Shown here piece by piece: positions 25,203 to 36,600 of a stretch of 64,000 bases of DNA. The stretch covers positions 1,218,139 to 1,282,138 of the forward strand of contig JAESIW010000115.1 in the NCBI GenBank assembly GCA_016802295.1, read 5' to 3'. The notes beneath the pieces were generated by a model. It saw nothing but the letters and a program-made list of their open reading frames with translations, was not told the origin of the DNA and ran no database searches. How positions within the stretch are numbered: the stretch's first letter is position 1; each line of letters opens with the position of its first letter. This DNA is from Brachionus rotundiformis. Lineage: Eukaryota > Rotifera > Eurotatoria > Ploima > Brachionidae. Position numbers and translations under genes: made by a program.

Positions 25203-26237
25203 TTTATATTGATAACCTTAAGAAATATTTAATATTTAATCACAAGTGTTGTGGGACTCTCTAATATGCTGATAAAAAGCTATTATTCATTTTTTTTTAA
25301 ATTAAGGTGCTCGAAGCCGAGGCATATAATTTAGAATTATAATTTTAATTAGATATAAGCAGTTATGACACTGATTTGGATGATTTTCTAGTGCGCAATA
25401 GTTGATCTTCATTTGATTATATATTTTTAAGTTGAAATTAAATTTCAAATCTTATTATATTGCAAGTATAAGTATTTTTTATTAAAAACATGTGCACAAT
25501 CATCTTTAAGCAGCAGATTTTTTGAACAAGTATCTTAATGGGAAAATTAATGGGGCGTTTGTGGATAGATTTCTTGGATGGCTTGCTACATGAAAAATTT
25601 AATAATTGATTTCAACTTAATTTAAGAACTAAAATGACTTACATTATTAATAATACTCATTTAGTTGTTATACATTTTAAAAATAAATTTACGCATTTAA
25701 ATAATAAATCTTGTTTCCTGACTGAAATTAAACAGAAAAATATTATCATGGCATAATTTCAAAAACTTATTATTATTTTTTTAAATTCTTGAGCTAATTA
25801 CATTTGTACGAAAATCAATAAATTCTGTTAAAGAAAAAAATATTATATATATAAAGATAAGATATTATATTTGCTGAAATCAAATGCCTATCGATAAATA
25901 AAACTATCATCGTTTTGTTTAAATTTATAGTCTAAAATTATTTATTATTACGCATTTTTGAAAACAATTGCTCTATAAATTAAGATCATATCTTACAATA
26001 AATTATAGAAAAATCTTTATCCTCACCAAAACCAAATATTTTTGCCTTGTGGATATTTTCTCAAGATAGAAACTTTTAAAATAATGTAAACTGTTTGAAT
26101 AGCTTATAATTTTATATCAAATTTTATTTACATAATGATATTAAAACATTTGCTTTTTAAGAGTTTTTAAACCAAAAGTAAATATTTAAAATTATTTTTA
26201 TTTTAAAATTTTATGCTCAAAGAAAAAATGTAATTAT
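25203..26237. other. Intergenic region between GTPBP10 and the first SELENBP gene
   Basis: About 1 kb of AT-rich sequence with no coding frame or repeat that I can support. Confidence 0.65.
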
Positions 26238-27572
26238 TTATGAAGTCCAAATATCTGAAGTACAGTCGCCACCTGGATATCTCATTTCGTGGGCCCTGAA
26301 AGGTCCTTTTTCAACTTTTCCGAAATCAATAAAAAAATTTTCATCCAAATGCATTCCCCCTTGGTCAGTGTCACAATCTAATTTGGCAATGTAAGAGCCA
26401 AATTTCTTCAATTCTGGATAAAATTGATCATCCCACGAACTAAATAATGAATTGGTGACATATAATCGCTTTCCATCTAAGCTTAGTTGTAGCATTTGAG
26501 GTCCTGCAGTCAATTTGTTGTTCATCAAATAAACATCCTGTCCAATTCCACCCAACTTTATCTTGGCTGTCAAAATGGGATTATGCGGATCATTAATGTT
26601 ATATTGATGCACTTCGCCATGCATCCAATTTGAAGTGTATAAAAATCTATCATCCATGGATATAACCAAGTCCATAGTGAACGAAGGTATAGGCGATGGA
26701 GATGCTTTTGAATGAATTGGTTCGAGTTGAATCACTTTCTCCATGTTCCACTCACTTTCACTTTTCCAAAAGTGCCAAATTGAGCTGCTTAAAGGACAAA
26801 CTACGAAGCCATGAGAGCTCAAAGGGTTATGTAAAAATCTTAGCTCATACGGCATCAGGCCTTCATTTCCGAGATCAAATGATTTTACAAGCTTTTCGCT
26901 TTTCCAATCCCAAAAATGAACTTTTTGTCCATATTTTCCCATTAACAAATGTGCTGGCGAAAATCCATGGATAAATGTATTTGGTCCTGACCATTCACTA
27001 TTAACCAATACATTATGATAAGGCTGGTACCAAAAATCATAGTTATATCCCAAATTATTTATGTAGCCTTCTCCCCACTTCTTTATAGGATCGAAATTTG
27101 AATTAAGAACCAAAAAGCCTCCTGGTGGGTTACCATTTTTATCGCCCAAAAAAGAGATCATTATATTTGAATCAGGTAAACAATGTACAGTATGCGGGCA
27201 GCTTAAGTTCCATTTTTCTTTTATTTCTTCAGGTTCAATTATTTTATGAATAGTTGGGCTTTTTTCATTAATAGTATCAATGATATATATTCTAGATGAC
27301 ATAAGACCAGGAAGTATCAGGTAATGTCTAGATCCTTTACCACAGCATGATGAGCAAACATTCCAACCAGAATGATGCAGTTCGTCACCAGGATATTTCA
27401 TTTTTAAAGAATGTATGACTTGGGAATAAGTTGGTGATGATGGATCAACATCAATTGTTGCCAAACGGTCTTGTTGGTTTTTGTCTTCGCCGGAATAAAT
27501 CAGCGTGACGTAGATGATTTTTTCTTTTGGACCGTTCATTGCAGCTTTTGGACTTGTGTAGCCAGTGCTCAT
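26238..27572 (-). CDS. Selenium-binding protein 1 / methanethiol oxidase, copy A
   Basis: One uninterrupted frame of 444 residues from the ATG at 27572 (MSTGYTSPK) to the terminal GGDCTSDIWTS, full length for SELENBP1. Family signatures along the protein: LATIDVDPSSPTYSQVIH, GDELHHSGWNVCSSCCGKG, SRIYIIDT, SCPHTVHCLPD, FWYQPYHNVLVNSEW, LRFLHNPLSSHG, SMDDRFLYTSNW, GPQMLQLSLDGKRLYVTNS and RYPGGDCTSDIW. The CSSC motif holds the selenium-binding and catalytic cysteine region. SELENBP1 oxidises methanethiol to hydrogen sulphide, formaldehyde and hydrogen peroxide in the cytosol. It differs from copy B by lacking the CGPGY-type N-terminus and by CSSCCGKG in place of CSSCFNDS. It lies downstream of and in the same orientation as copy B. 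Confidence 0.96.
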   Translation of the reverse strand: MSTGYTSPKAAMNGPKEKIIYVTLIYSGEDKNQQDRLATIDVDPSSPTYSQVIHSLKMKYPGDELHHSGWNVCSSCCGKGSRHYLILPGLMSSRIYIIDTINEKSPTIHKIIEPEEIKEKWNLSCPHTVHCLPDSNIMISFLGDKNGNPPGGFLVLNSNFDPIKKWGEGYINNLGYNYDFWYQPYHNVLVNSEWSGPNTFIHGFSPAHLLMGKYGQKVHFWDWKSEKLVKSFDLGNEGLMPYELRFLHNPLSSHGFVVCPLSSSIWHFWKSESEWNMEKVIQLEPIHSKASPSPIPSFTMDLVISMDDRFLYTSNWMHGEVHQYNINDPHNPILTAKIKLGGIGQDVYLMNNKLTAGPQMLQLSLDGKRLYVTNSLFSSWDDQFYPELKKFGSYIAKLDCDTDQGGMHLDENFFIDFGKVEKGPFRAHEMRYPGGDCTSDIWTS

Positions 27573-28900
27573 TTTTTTTAATTTCAATTGTTTTTTTACT
27601 TAAATTAATAAAAAGTTTGTTTTTTAAATTTAATTCTCAGTTTCAATTTTAAAAATAGATTAATTTTTCTATTTAAATTTATTTTTTTTAAGATGGGATT
27701 GATTTGGAATTCAAGGCTTCTGAAATATTTTGTTGGTGTGTTTTTTAGACTAATTTTGTTTATATTGTCAAAAAAATGACCATTTAATAAAAGATGAAGA
27801 ATTACATTTTTAAAAAATTTAAAAGCTATTTTGACTTTTAAAAGTAATAAATTAAATAGAGTTTTTCATATAATGAATGTTTAATAATTAAAATCATCTT
27901 TCAAAATTTATTCATTACTAAAATTTAGAAAAAAATTCAAATGTGTAAGGCAAACTATTTTTTTAATTTTTATTTATCTAATGCCAAGCAAATAAAAAAA
28001 AAGTTTGTTAGATAAGCAAATTTTGATCAAGATTAAATCTAAATTTTCTATTAAGATAAGGCAATTATTTAGTGTCTAAATAAAGTACTAACTTTTGAAT
28101 TTAGAACTTCAAATCAATAAATTTTCACAAAAAAAAAGATATTTTAAATACCTTTATATCACTCATTTTAGCAAAATTTTCATTCAATCAATTTTACTTT
28201 CATTTGTTTTATTTTTAAAGAGCTAATTAAGTTTAATTAGGACAACTAAATGAAATTTCGTGGTAATTATACAATATAATGGAGCAAAAATATTAACCTG
28301 ATAAATCGAAAGTGTCCTTACTTGTCAGCCCGATGCACCGATAACGATTTTAGTCTAATTGGGTGCAAAAATTTCGTACTTTTATGAAATGATGAGTCGC
28401 TATACAAAAAAATAGATAACCTGGTTATTTAAAAATTGATCTTAAATTTAATAAAATTCAATACGTTTCTTATTATTAAATTAAATAAATAGTTCATTAA
28501 TGAATCAAAATTTATAATTAATTTTTAAAGTTCATATTAATAAAAAATTTGGAAATTATACAATCAAAATTTTTACAATTTTTATCCAGTATAATCTGAT
28601 TAATTGTTATTATTAAGATATTACAAAGCCCAAATTACTATTATTAATAACTATTAAATTATTTAGAAGTTTACTTTAATAAAAAAAATTTTGACAAATT
28701 GAAAAGAAAAACCAAATTTGGTTTAAGTTGTGTTATTGTTTAGCTCTTAATTATTTGAATTGTTTGATAAGAAAATTTAATTTGATCTTGTATTTAATTA
28801 AATTTTCTTTAATTGAAAAATTTTAGATACCATTAGATTAAAATTTTTATCTGAAAATAATTCAAAATTTAAAATGCTCAATTTTTTTTCACATTTATAA
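27573..28900. other. Spacer between tandem SELENBP genes
   Basis: 1.3 kb, AT-rich. A less AT-rich patch at about 28240-28400 (containing gtcagcccgatgcaccgata) stands out from its surroundings but matches nothing I know. It could be part of the copy A promoter. Confidence 0.55.
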
Positions 28901-30268
28901 TTAGGCTATCCAAATGTCCGAAGTACAATCTCCACCGGGATACCTAGTTTCATGAGCTCTAAAAGGACCTCCTTCTAGTTTGCCAAAATCAACAATAAAA
29001 CTCTGATCTAAAGTAAGACCACCAGAGTTTGTATCACAATTTATTCGTATCATATAAGATCCATCATTTTTAATCTCTGGATAAAACTGATCATCCCACG
29101 AACTAAATAATGAATTGGTGACATATAATCGTTTTCCATCAAGGCTTAATTGAATCATCTGAGGTCCGCCAGATAAGGTTTTATTCTTAAGACAGCACTT
29201 TTCTCCAAATAGTCCACCTATTTTTATTTTTCCAGTTAATTTTGGTTTGTGTGGATCATCAATGTTGTATTGATGAATTTCACCATGTAACCAATTGGAA
29301 AAATACATGAACCTATCATCCATTGATAAGAGCAGATCAGTAATTAGGGCAGGAACTGGAAAAGGCCATGAATCCATACTAATTGAGTCTACTTGCACAA
29401 CTTTTTCAATTTTCCATTCATTTTCTTCTTTCCACCAATGCCATATCGAACTGCTTAGGGCCGCACCGACAAACCCATGAGTACTTTTCGGATTGTGCAT
29501 AAATCTCAATTCTAAAGGTATCAATCCATCTTGGCCCAGATCAAAAGTTTTGATTAATTTCTCATTTTTCCAATCCCAAAAATACAATTTCTGTCCATAT
29601 TTTCCTTTATGAACATCTTCCAAATCAAAGCCTTTCAAAAAAGTGCTAGGTGCACTCCATTCACTACTTACCATTATGTTATGGTACGGCTGGTACCAAA
29701 AATCATAATTAAATCCCATAGATTTGTATTCACTCTCTCCCCATTTCGAAATAATTTCAAAATCACTATTCAGCAACAGAAATCCACCGGGTGCATTTCC
29801 GTTTTTATCTCCTAAAAATGATATCATAATTTTTCCATTCGCTAAACAATGAACAGTGTGAGGAGACGACAAATTTTCTTTTTCTCTTATTTCTTCTGGT
29901 TCAATAATTTTGTGAATGGAAGGTTTACGCTCATTTAAGGTATCAATAATGTAAATACGCGATGATTTAAAGCCTGGCAAGACAATAAACCTTCTTGATT
30001 TTGTTGAATCATTAAAGCACGAAGAACAAGCGTTCCAGCCAAAGTGATGCAGCTCATCGCCAGAATATTTCATCTTCAATGTGTGGATAACTCTTGAATA
30101 TGTGGCTGATTCTGGATCTACATCAATAGTTGCCAAACAGTCTGGTTGATTTTTGTCTTTTCCACAATATACCATCACTGTGTAGACTATTTTTTCTTTG
30201 GTTGCATTAATTGCATCCTCAGGGCTCTTGTATCCAGGTCCACATGCACAATGCTTAATTTCGCTCAT
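28901..30268 (-). CDS. Selenium-binding protein 1 / methanethiol oxidase, copy B
   Basis: An intronless frame of 455 residues from MSEIKHCACGPGYKSP to GGDCTSDIWIA. It keeps the full SELENBP1 architecture, including the N-terminal CxCGPGY segment that copy A lacks. Signatures are LATIDVDPESATYSRVIH, HHFGWNACSSCFNDSTKSR, FWYQPYHNIMVSSEWSAPS, FMHNPKSTHGFVG, SMDDRFMYFSNWLHGE, GGPQMIQLSLDGKRLYVTNS and HETRYPGGDC. Conservation with copy A runs end to end, including a nearly identical block NSLFSSWDDQFYPE, so the pair arose by tandem duplication. Copy B looks the more conserved relative to animal SELENBP1 and is the likelier ancestral-function copy. The predicted activity is cytosolic methanethiol oxidase. 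Confidence 0.97.
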   Translation of the reverse strand: MSEIKHCACGPGYKSPEDAINATKEKIVYTVMVYCGKDKNQPDCLATIDVDPESATYSRVIHTLKMKYSGDELHHFGWNACSSCFNDSTKSRRFIVLPGFKSSRIYIIDTLNERKPSIHKIIEPEEIREKENLSSPHTVHCLANGKIMISFLGDKNGNAPGGFLLLNSDFEIISKWGESEYKSMGFNYDFWYQPYHNIMVSSEWSAPSTFLKGFDLEDVHKGKYGQKLYFWDWKNEKLIKTFDLGQDGLIPLELRFMHNPKSTHGFVGAALSSSIWHWWKEENEWKIEKVVQVDSISMDSWPFPVPALITDLLLSMDDRFMYFSNWLHGEIHQYNIDDPHKPKLTGKIKIGGLFGEKCCLKNKTLSGGPQMIQLSLDGKRLYVTNSLFSSWDDQFYPEIKNDGSYMIRINCDTNSGGLTLDQSFIVDFGKLEGGPFRAHETRYPGGDCTSDIWIA

Positions 30269-32110
30269 AATTATATTTCTATTCTAAATTTAGATTTTAA
30301 ACTTTTATTTAATTATATGGCTTTGCTTTTTGATAATATTCTATTTATTTTATTTAAATCGCAAATATTTTTTCATCTTTAAAAACTTGCCAAATGCATT
30401 CAATAGATGAATTAAAATGATTAGAATAAATTTAAATACTTGAAAAGAGTCATAATATAAAAAAGATGGTGAATTCTAAAACAAATAATCTCGGCTTTTT
30501 AATTTTATTTAATTTTATTTGTGAATTTTTGCATTTTTTGAAGTAATGAAGTACTGGCCATCTATCAGAAATTGGAGATAGATTTTGAAGATAGTTGTTT
30601 TGCTAAGATTTAAAAAAAAATTGTTTTTTTCGTTCTGATTTTATTATCCAAAAACCATTCAAAAAGACAAATAGTTTTTTTAATTTATTAGATTCAAAAA
30701 AAGATAAACATGTACTGAGCAAAAATTGGACACTTTATGTTATTTCCAACTATCATCAAAACAAAAATTGTAAATTTCATTTACAAAGACTCTGGAAATT
30801 AGTTTTTGCCATTTTTATATTTTGTTAAACTTTTCGAAGACCTTTTTAAATTCAGTAAAAAATGATAAATGCAAATAATTACGCAATTGAAAACATTTCT
30901 TAAATTAGAAATTTACAAAGAATCAGTTCCAATAAAGTCTAAGTCTCTTAATATAATTTTTTGATATATCAATGATATCTTATATTTATTTTATTAACCT
31001 GACCACATTATCAAAGAAAAAATTATACAAAAAAATTATCAAAGTATCTGAACAAATAACTTTAGTCCCATTTTTATCAAATTTATTATATATTTATATA
31101 TTGCATTGATTGAAAATTAAAGCAAATAAGATAAATCAAAAAGATTTATTTTTGATTTAAAAATTTAGATAAAAATTTAGTAATTTACTTGTCTATTACT
31201 TATTAAGTTATCATTTATCTAAATAGACAAGATATTTTATTTAATTTATGACTTTAAAATATTTCTTTTATTTTTCTTTTGTTTTATCAAAAATGCTTTG
31301 AACTAGAAATAAATCAAAATCTTAATTAGCAAATTTCTAGCTTTAGATTAGCCAAAAATATTACAAGAATTTTTTTTCTATTCTGTTATAATCAACTCAA
31401 GCGAAACCAAAATTAAATGAAGGAATGAAAAAATAGATTTTTTTTTAATTAGCCGAAAATCGAAAAAATTCTATTTTACCTGGATAAATTTAACTAAATT
31501 TCAGAAAAAGAAAACAATTATTTTAATTAAACGTTGGGTGACAACGGGTATACCAAGTCCATTTGGCCGAAAAATATCAACCACTTTTCCAATTACTCGA
31601 ATAATTACAATCGAACTTGTATGCATATCCATGATTGTTTTTCTATTTTTGTGTATTGATTTTAAAAAGTGGTATTTACCAAGATAATTGAATTTTTGGA
31701 AAATGTTCTAGGTAGCTTGACAACTGCATCAAAAAAATATATGCTGGAATTTCAAAAACACCAAAAAAGGTTATTTTTAACTTCATATGCAAAATAAAGT
31801 TTTTGAGCTCATTTTCATGGCTAAAGACCGAAATTAATTTGACATAAACAAAAAAAAAAGAATTGATTGCTATTTGATATTTAATGACGAATTCAAAAAT
31901 TAAAAATTTATTGTTTATAGGAGAAATTTTTCAAGCAATTTTAAATTTTAAAACAAAACCAGTGGATGAAAATTGTATAGAAGATAAGTTCATAAGGAAA
32001 ATAAAAATTTTATTTTAAAACAAGAAAAAGTTGTCTAAATAAATTTTTATATAAATTGGCTTGTAACAATTCCATTTTAGAAGTTTTGAAAGTCTTAAAA
32101 CTTAATTAAA
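30269..32110. other. Intergenic region between SELENBP copy B and the EF-hand gene
   Basis: 1.8 kb between divergently transcribed genes, so both promoters lie here. A more complex, less AT-rich patch at about 31540-31640 may be regulatory. No coding frame or repeat can be supported. Confidence 0.6.
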
Positions 32111-33685
32111 ATGAGCTATAGCTACACAGATCAATCAGATTTTAATAGAGATCAAATAGAGTCTTCAGTGACTAGATCTATTCGAAGCTTATACAGTGGC
32201 TATCCACTATCATTCAATAATTCAAGTGCTTCATTGGGCAACGGGGGTGCTGTCTTGACCAAGTCTGCTTCTGCCACCGATAATGTAAACTCGGTTAGCC
32301 GGATTGCCCAAGATTTGCTCGAACTTCAGCGAGCAAGCCGCAAAAATTTCAACTATAACTTAGATTCTCTAAACCAAAGTTTTAGCCAAAGTTTTAACAA
32401 TGGTCAAAACTTTCATCGGACCTCAAGTCATAATGAATCAAATTATTTAAGCAATATAGAAGCTGCTATTCTAAAGTCAAACATTCCCTTGGAAACAGAC
32501 GAGACTGAAGAAATATCAGTGAATGGTCAGCGTGGCTTATGGATGAACAAATTTGAGACTGTGCATTGGAAGGGTCTCTTGCCAATTAGCGAGTACCCGA
32601 TTAATGAGGATTCCAATCCGGAAATAATAAACAAAAGGAGCATTCAGAATCTAGAATATGTTCAGGAGCTGGCAATTAGGTATTTGAGACCACCAACGCC
32701 GCCAAATCCTGGCGAGATCATAATCAACCAGCTTCCAAACACGGTTACTGCACCCGCGCCTCCGCTCATCATTCGCCAACAGCCTGCTCGACCTGATACC
32801 CCTGAGCCCTTGATCATTCGCGAGGCTCCTCCATCTGCACCTGTGCCTGTCGGTCGAAAGGTGATCACAATATCCGGCAAGCGAATTCCTCCTCCGCCAA
32901 GAAAAGTCATCATAGAACGCTTGCCTCCTCTGCCATCCAAACCACAGTCGGTGATCATCGAAAGATGGCTTCCGTACACACAGGTCAAGAGAAAAGTCAT
33001 CTTTAACAAAGCCAACCAAATCGATCCAGTCATAGTCAAGCCAAGAAATGTCATTATTCAATGGGAAGCGCCTCAAGCACAAATTAAACGCGAGTATAAA
33101 TATTTAGGTGTAATTAGAGCTAATCCAGTTGATTATGTGAAAAAATTTGGCAATAATTTGGTATTGCCGCAAAATTTGCCACAATTTGTGAATGACATAA
33201 AAACGCCTGACGGTCTTGTATTGGCTGCCCAGTCCAAGCAAAACTCTGTGTACGAGCTAGAAGGCGACATACAAGCATTGAACCTTATCGACTTGGACAA
33301 AGAGGGCCTAAGTGAATACAGAAATTATTTGCACAAAAATTTGAGTAAATTTTCTGGCTCAAAATTGCACTCGGCCAGTGTGGGCGCTTTTTCATATCCT
33401 GTGGAAAAATCTGATGATCCCTATCGATTAAGCAATACCAATTTGCAAAGTGACAACATTGAGACCCTAATTGAGTATATTTTCAGATCAATAGACAGAA
33501 ATAACAATGGTAGAATAAGTGTTGAAGATGCAGAGAAGATTTTGCTCCGACTTAATAGTCGCTTGGACAGGAAATATGGAGAGGATGATGTAAGATCATT
33601 TTTTAACACATTGGACATAAATAATGATGGAACTTTAGATTTGAGAGAATTTAAGCGAGCTTTTCTAAATCTTAATAGTCCATAG
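32111..33685 (+). CDS. EF-hand protein with Val/Ile/Pro repeat region, unassigned family
   Basis: An intronless frame of 524 residues. Residues 1-185 are polar and Ser/Asn-rich, with a Trp-containing conserved-looking stretch (GLWMNKFETVHWKGLLP). Residues about 190-325 form a run of roughly eight short repeats built on a V/L-I-I core with flanking prolines and charges (GEIIINQLP, PPLIIRQQP, EPLIIREAPP, RKVIIERLPPLP, QSVIIERWLPY, NVIIQWEAP). Two EF-hands close the protein. Loop 1 (DRNNNGRISVED, residues 462-473) has Asp instead of Glu at position 12. Loop 2 (DINNDGTLDLRE, 502-513) is canonical. Calcium binding is therefore likely. The repeats recall alveolin/epiplasmin-type cytoskeletal proteins, but I cannot name the family. 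The 2-kb upstream gap and the ATG context support the start. AATAAA lies at about 33886. Confidence 0.9.
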   Translation: MSYSYTDQSDFNRDQIESSVTRSIRSLYSGYPLSFNNSSASLGNGGAVLTKSASATDNVNSVSRIAQDLLELQRASRKNFNYNLDSLNQSFSQSFNNGQNFHRTSSHNESNYLSNIEAAILKSNIPLETDETEEISVNGQRGLWMNKFETVHWKGLLPISEYPINEDSNPEIINKRSIQNLEYVQELAIRYLRPPTPPNPGEIIINQLPNTVTAPAPPLIIRQQPARPDTPEPLIIREAPPSAPVPVGRKVITISGKRIPPPPRKVIIERLPPLPSKPQSVIIERWLPYTQVKRKVIFNKANQIDPVIVKPRNVIIQWEAPQAQIKREYKYLGVIRANPVDYVKKFGNNLVLPQNLPQFVNDIKTPDGLVLAAQSKQNSVYELEGDIQALNLIDLDKEGLSEYRNYLHKNLSKFSGSKLHSASVGAFSYPVEKSDDPYRLSNTNLQSDNIETLIEYIFRSIDRNNNGRISVEDAEKILLRLNSRLDRKYGEDDVRSFFNTLDINNDGTLDLREFKRAFLNLNSP

Positions 33686-36600
33686 ACTAAAAATTTTTCA
33701 ATTTAAATAATTTAAAAGTTAATTAAAACTAGAAATTTTTTTTTAAAAAAAGAGCTTCGTTCAATAATTTTTATACTTAGTTTATGTTAAAACTTTAGAT
33801 TATTTTTATTCTTTAACATTTTTAAAGTTAAAGTACTGTGAATTTTAAAAATTAAGAGCTCTTTAAAGACTCATTTTTTTATATAAATAAAATTTTATTT
33901 TAAATGTTCTTTTTAATTTAAGCTAGAGCGATTTTTTGATGTAAAATGGCTTACTCTTTTTCTTAATTTATAGACAATAATTAAAAGCAAATATTTTGAT
34001 TTTACTAATGAACAAGAAGATTATATTTTTGAATAAATGAATCGTAAAACCAAACATAATTTAAAAAAAATTAAAATTACCAAAATATAATTGAACATGT
34101 TTTTAATTTAAATTTTTCTGGTAAAAATTTGATCAAAAATAGACATTGTGAATTTTGGAACAAAAAAAAAATTTTACTTTTAGATTAATTTTTTTGTAAA
34201 GTTCCAAAACTCGTTCTGCAAAATGTATTGGAAAAACAGAAAGATAAAATTGCACTGTCTTTGCAAAGATTAGATTTAGACTTTGTCAAAAAAATTTATC
34301 AAAATATAATGTCTCAGAAATACACTATTATTAAAAAAAAATATTACATAACCTAGCTCTAGTTATAAATTATTAATATTTGAAAAAATAAATGTTCTGA
34401 TGTATTAAAATTAAATTGATTTGAGTTTTGTGTTAAAGGTATGATTGCTGAAGTAAAAAAATATATCTAATTTGTTAGTGATTAAAAAATTAAACTTTAT
34501 TTTTGACTGAATTAATGAAACTTAGTCAATTTTTCTGAATGTTGTTTGGAATAGATTACATAAAAAAAATTATTATGAGTGACAAAATTATTAATTCGAT
34601 TTTCAATTTTGTTCTATAAAATCGAGGCTTTATGACTTATTGATTAAAATATATTGTACAATTTCTCAAACTAGATTTAATTAATTAATGGTTTAAATCA
34701 TTTTAACTTAATTTTCGTATTTGACCGCTAAGGTTTAAAATTTAATATAAAAATCAAATCCTAAACTTTAAATTATATCTGAATTAATTATTTTTTAAAA
34801 AGAATTTTTCTCTTTAGACAAGAAAATTAGATTAAAATTCCGGCTTTATGGTGACACAAATATCTTGCATGATTTTTATTTTAAACATTACTTCCCTAAA
34901 TTCGATAGAATATAATCTTTGGCAAATAATGCTCTTTAATTTAAATATCTAGGTCTTAAAATTTGCAATTATCATTTTTTGTATCAGAGATTGTCTATAG
35001 AACAAATCTGATATAATTGATTTTAATTACAAGGTTTTAGAATTAATTAATTTTGCTAGCTGATAATTCAAACAAATTCAATCAGAGTGAATTAAGTATA
35101 TTTTGTCTCTGAAGAATTTGACGTGATTTTTGTTTCCATTAAGTATTTTTGTTATTTTTGCTCCTAAAGTTAGCTAATTTAATTAATTTTTTGTTGTGTT
35201 GGGATTTTTAGATTAATCTTTTCTATTTATGTATTCTTTTTCTCTCCAGCTATCAAATTACTAAGGAATTGTCATTTATTTAGACTAAATAAAACGAATT
35301 GAATTTCTTCTTCAAAAGAAAAATGTATTTTTAAATGACCATTTTGTATTTAAATCTTTTAAAAAATAAAAAATTATTCCGGTTTTATTTAATTCAGCAT
35401 AAAAAAGTTAAATTAGATGAAATAATTAGATTATTGAATTTTTTGTTTTGACACTGTTAGGCTTTATTCAAAGGATTAGGTAAAAATATTGACAAAACGC
35501 TTTGTGTGAATAAATGACAAAACGTGACTTTATATTTTAAAAATTAATAAATAATCGAAAATTAAATTTTTATTTTAATAGTTTGAAATCGGCAAAATGC
35601 CATCTATCTAAGTTTAACTTTTAATCTACACAAAATAGTTGACTTTAAATCGGTGTTTTTATTTTTGTTATTGATTTAGTTTAGGCATTTATAAATTTAA
35701 ATATGGATTTTGCAATTAAGATAAATTTTTATATGCATTGTTGTCACCCTATAAATAAATCATAGTTGTAAAAATAAAAAATACGCTTTTGACATAATAA
35801 ATTTATCATTTTTTTTCTAAAATTTTTCAAAAATTACTTTCAAAGGACAAATTAGAATAGAAAAAAAAAGATTTTGTGATTTAGATTTATCCGCTAGAAC
35901 AATATGTTGCCCTAGCTAAAAGATGGCTAATCTTGGTAGAATTTTATATTTTTAAATTAAGTACATAAACACGGTCTCGTTTTTAGGTAAAACTTGTCGC
36001 TAAATGAAAACAATTGTCATAGATAAACGGGACGTCATATCAACTAAATATTGATTAGGACACAAGACCTTTTAATGAACCATTTGGTACATTAAGCGTT
36101 TCGACATTAAAAGCTGGTCTACTATTTATTAAAAGCATCTATAATGAGCCATTTTAGGTGAAATTTCTTTGCTTTATAGAATGGTTTGTGTCTACTTCCT
36201 TCCGCTTTAAATTCAATATCAAATATATCATTTTTTTTATTTCTAAAAATTAATTCAAACAAAAATTATATCGCTCGGAACATTAATTTTTTTCCTACTA
36301 ATGCTATATTATTTAGTATTCATCATTTTTTTCAACACTAATTAATATTTGTTATTCACAAGAATAGAGAGCTATTTAAATTTTATTAAAAAATCTTTCT
36401 TAATGAATCGGAATGAGTTCTAAGTAGAGAACAAATTTCTACAAGATACATTAAGCTATAGATTTATGAAGCCAGTCAAAATTATAATTAAGATAAATTT
36501 GAGATGATTTTATTTTTATATTTGCTTTTAGGAGCTAATTTCAGTAGTCATTTACTTAAATTGAGTACACCTGACGAAAACTTTTGGTGCCATTTTAAAT

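Noticed and set aside
32651..33082. Two long minus-strand frames under the EF-hand gene repeats
   Set aside because: Shadow frames of the proline-rich repeat region; the plus frame carries the EF-hands and runs the full length.
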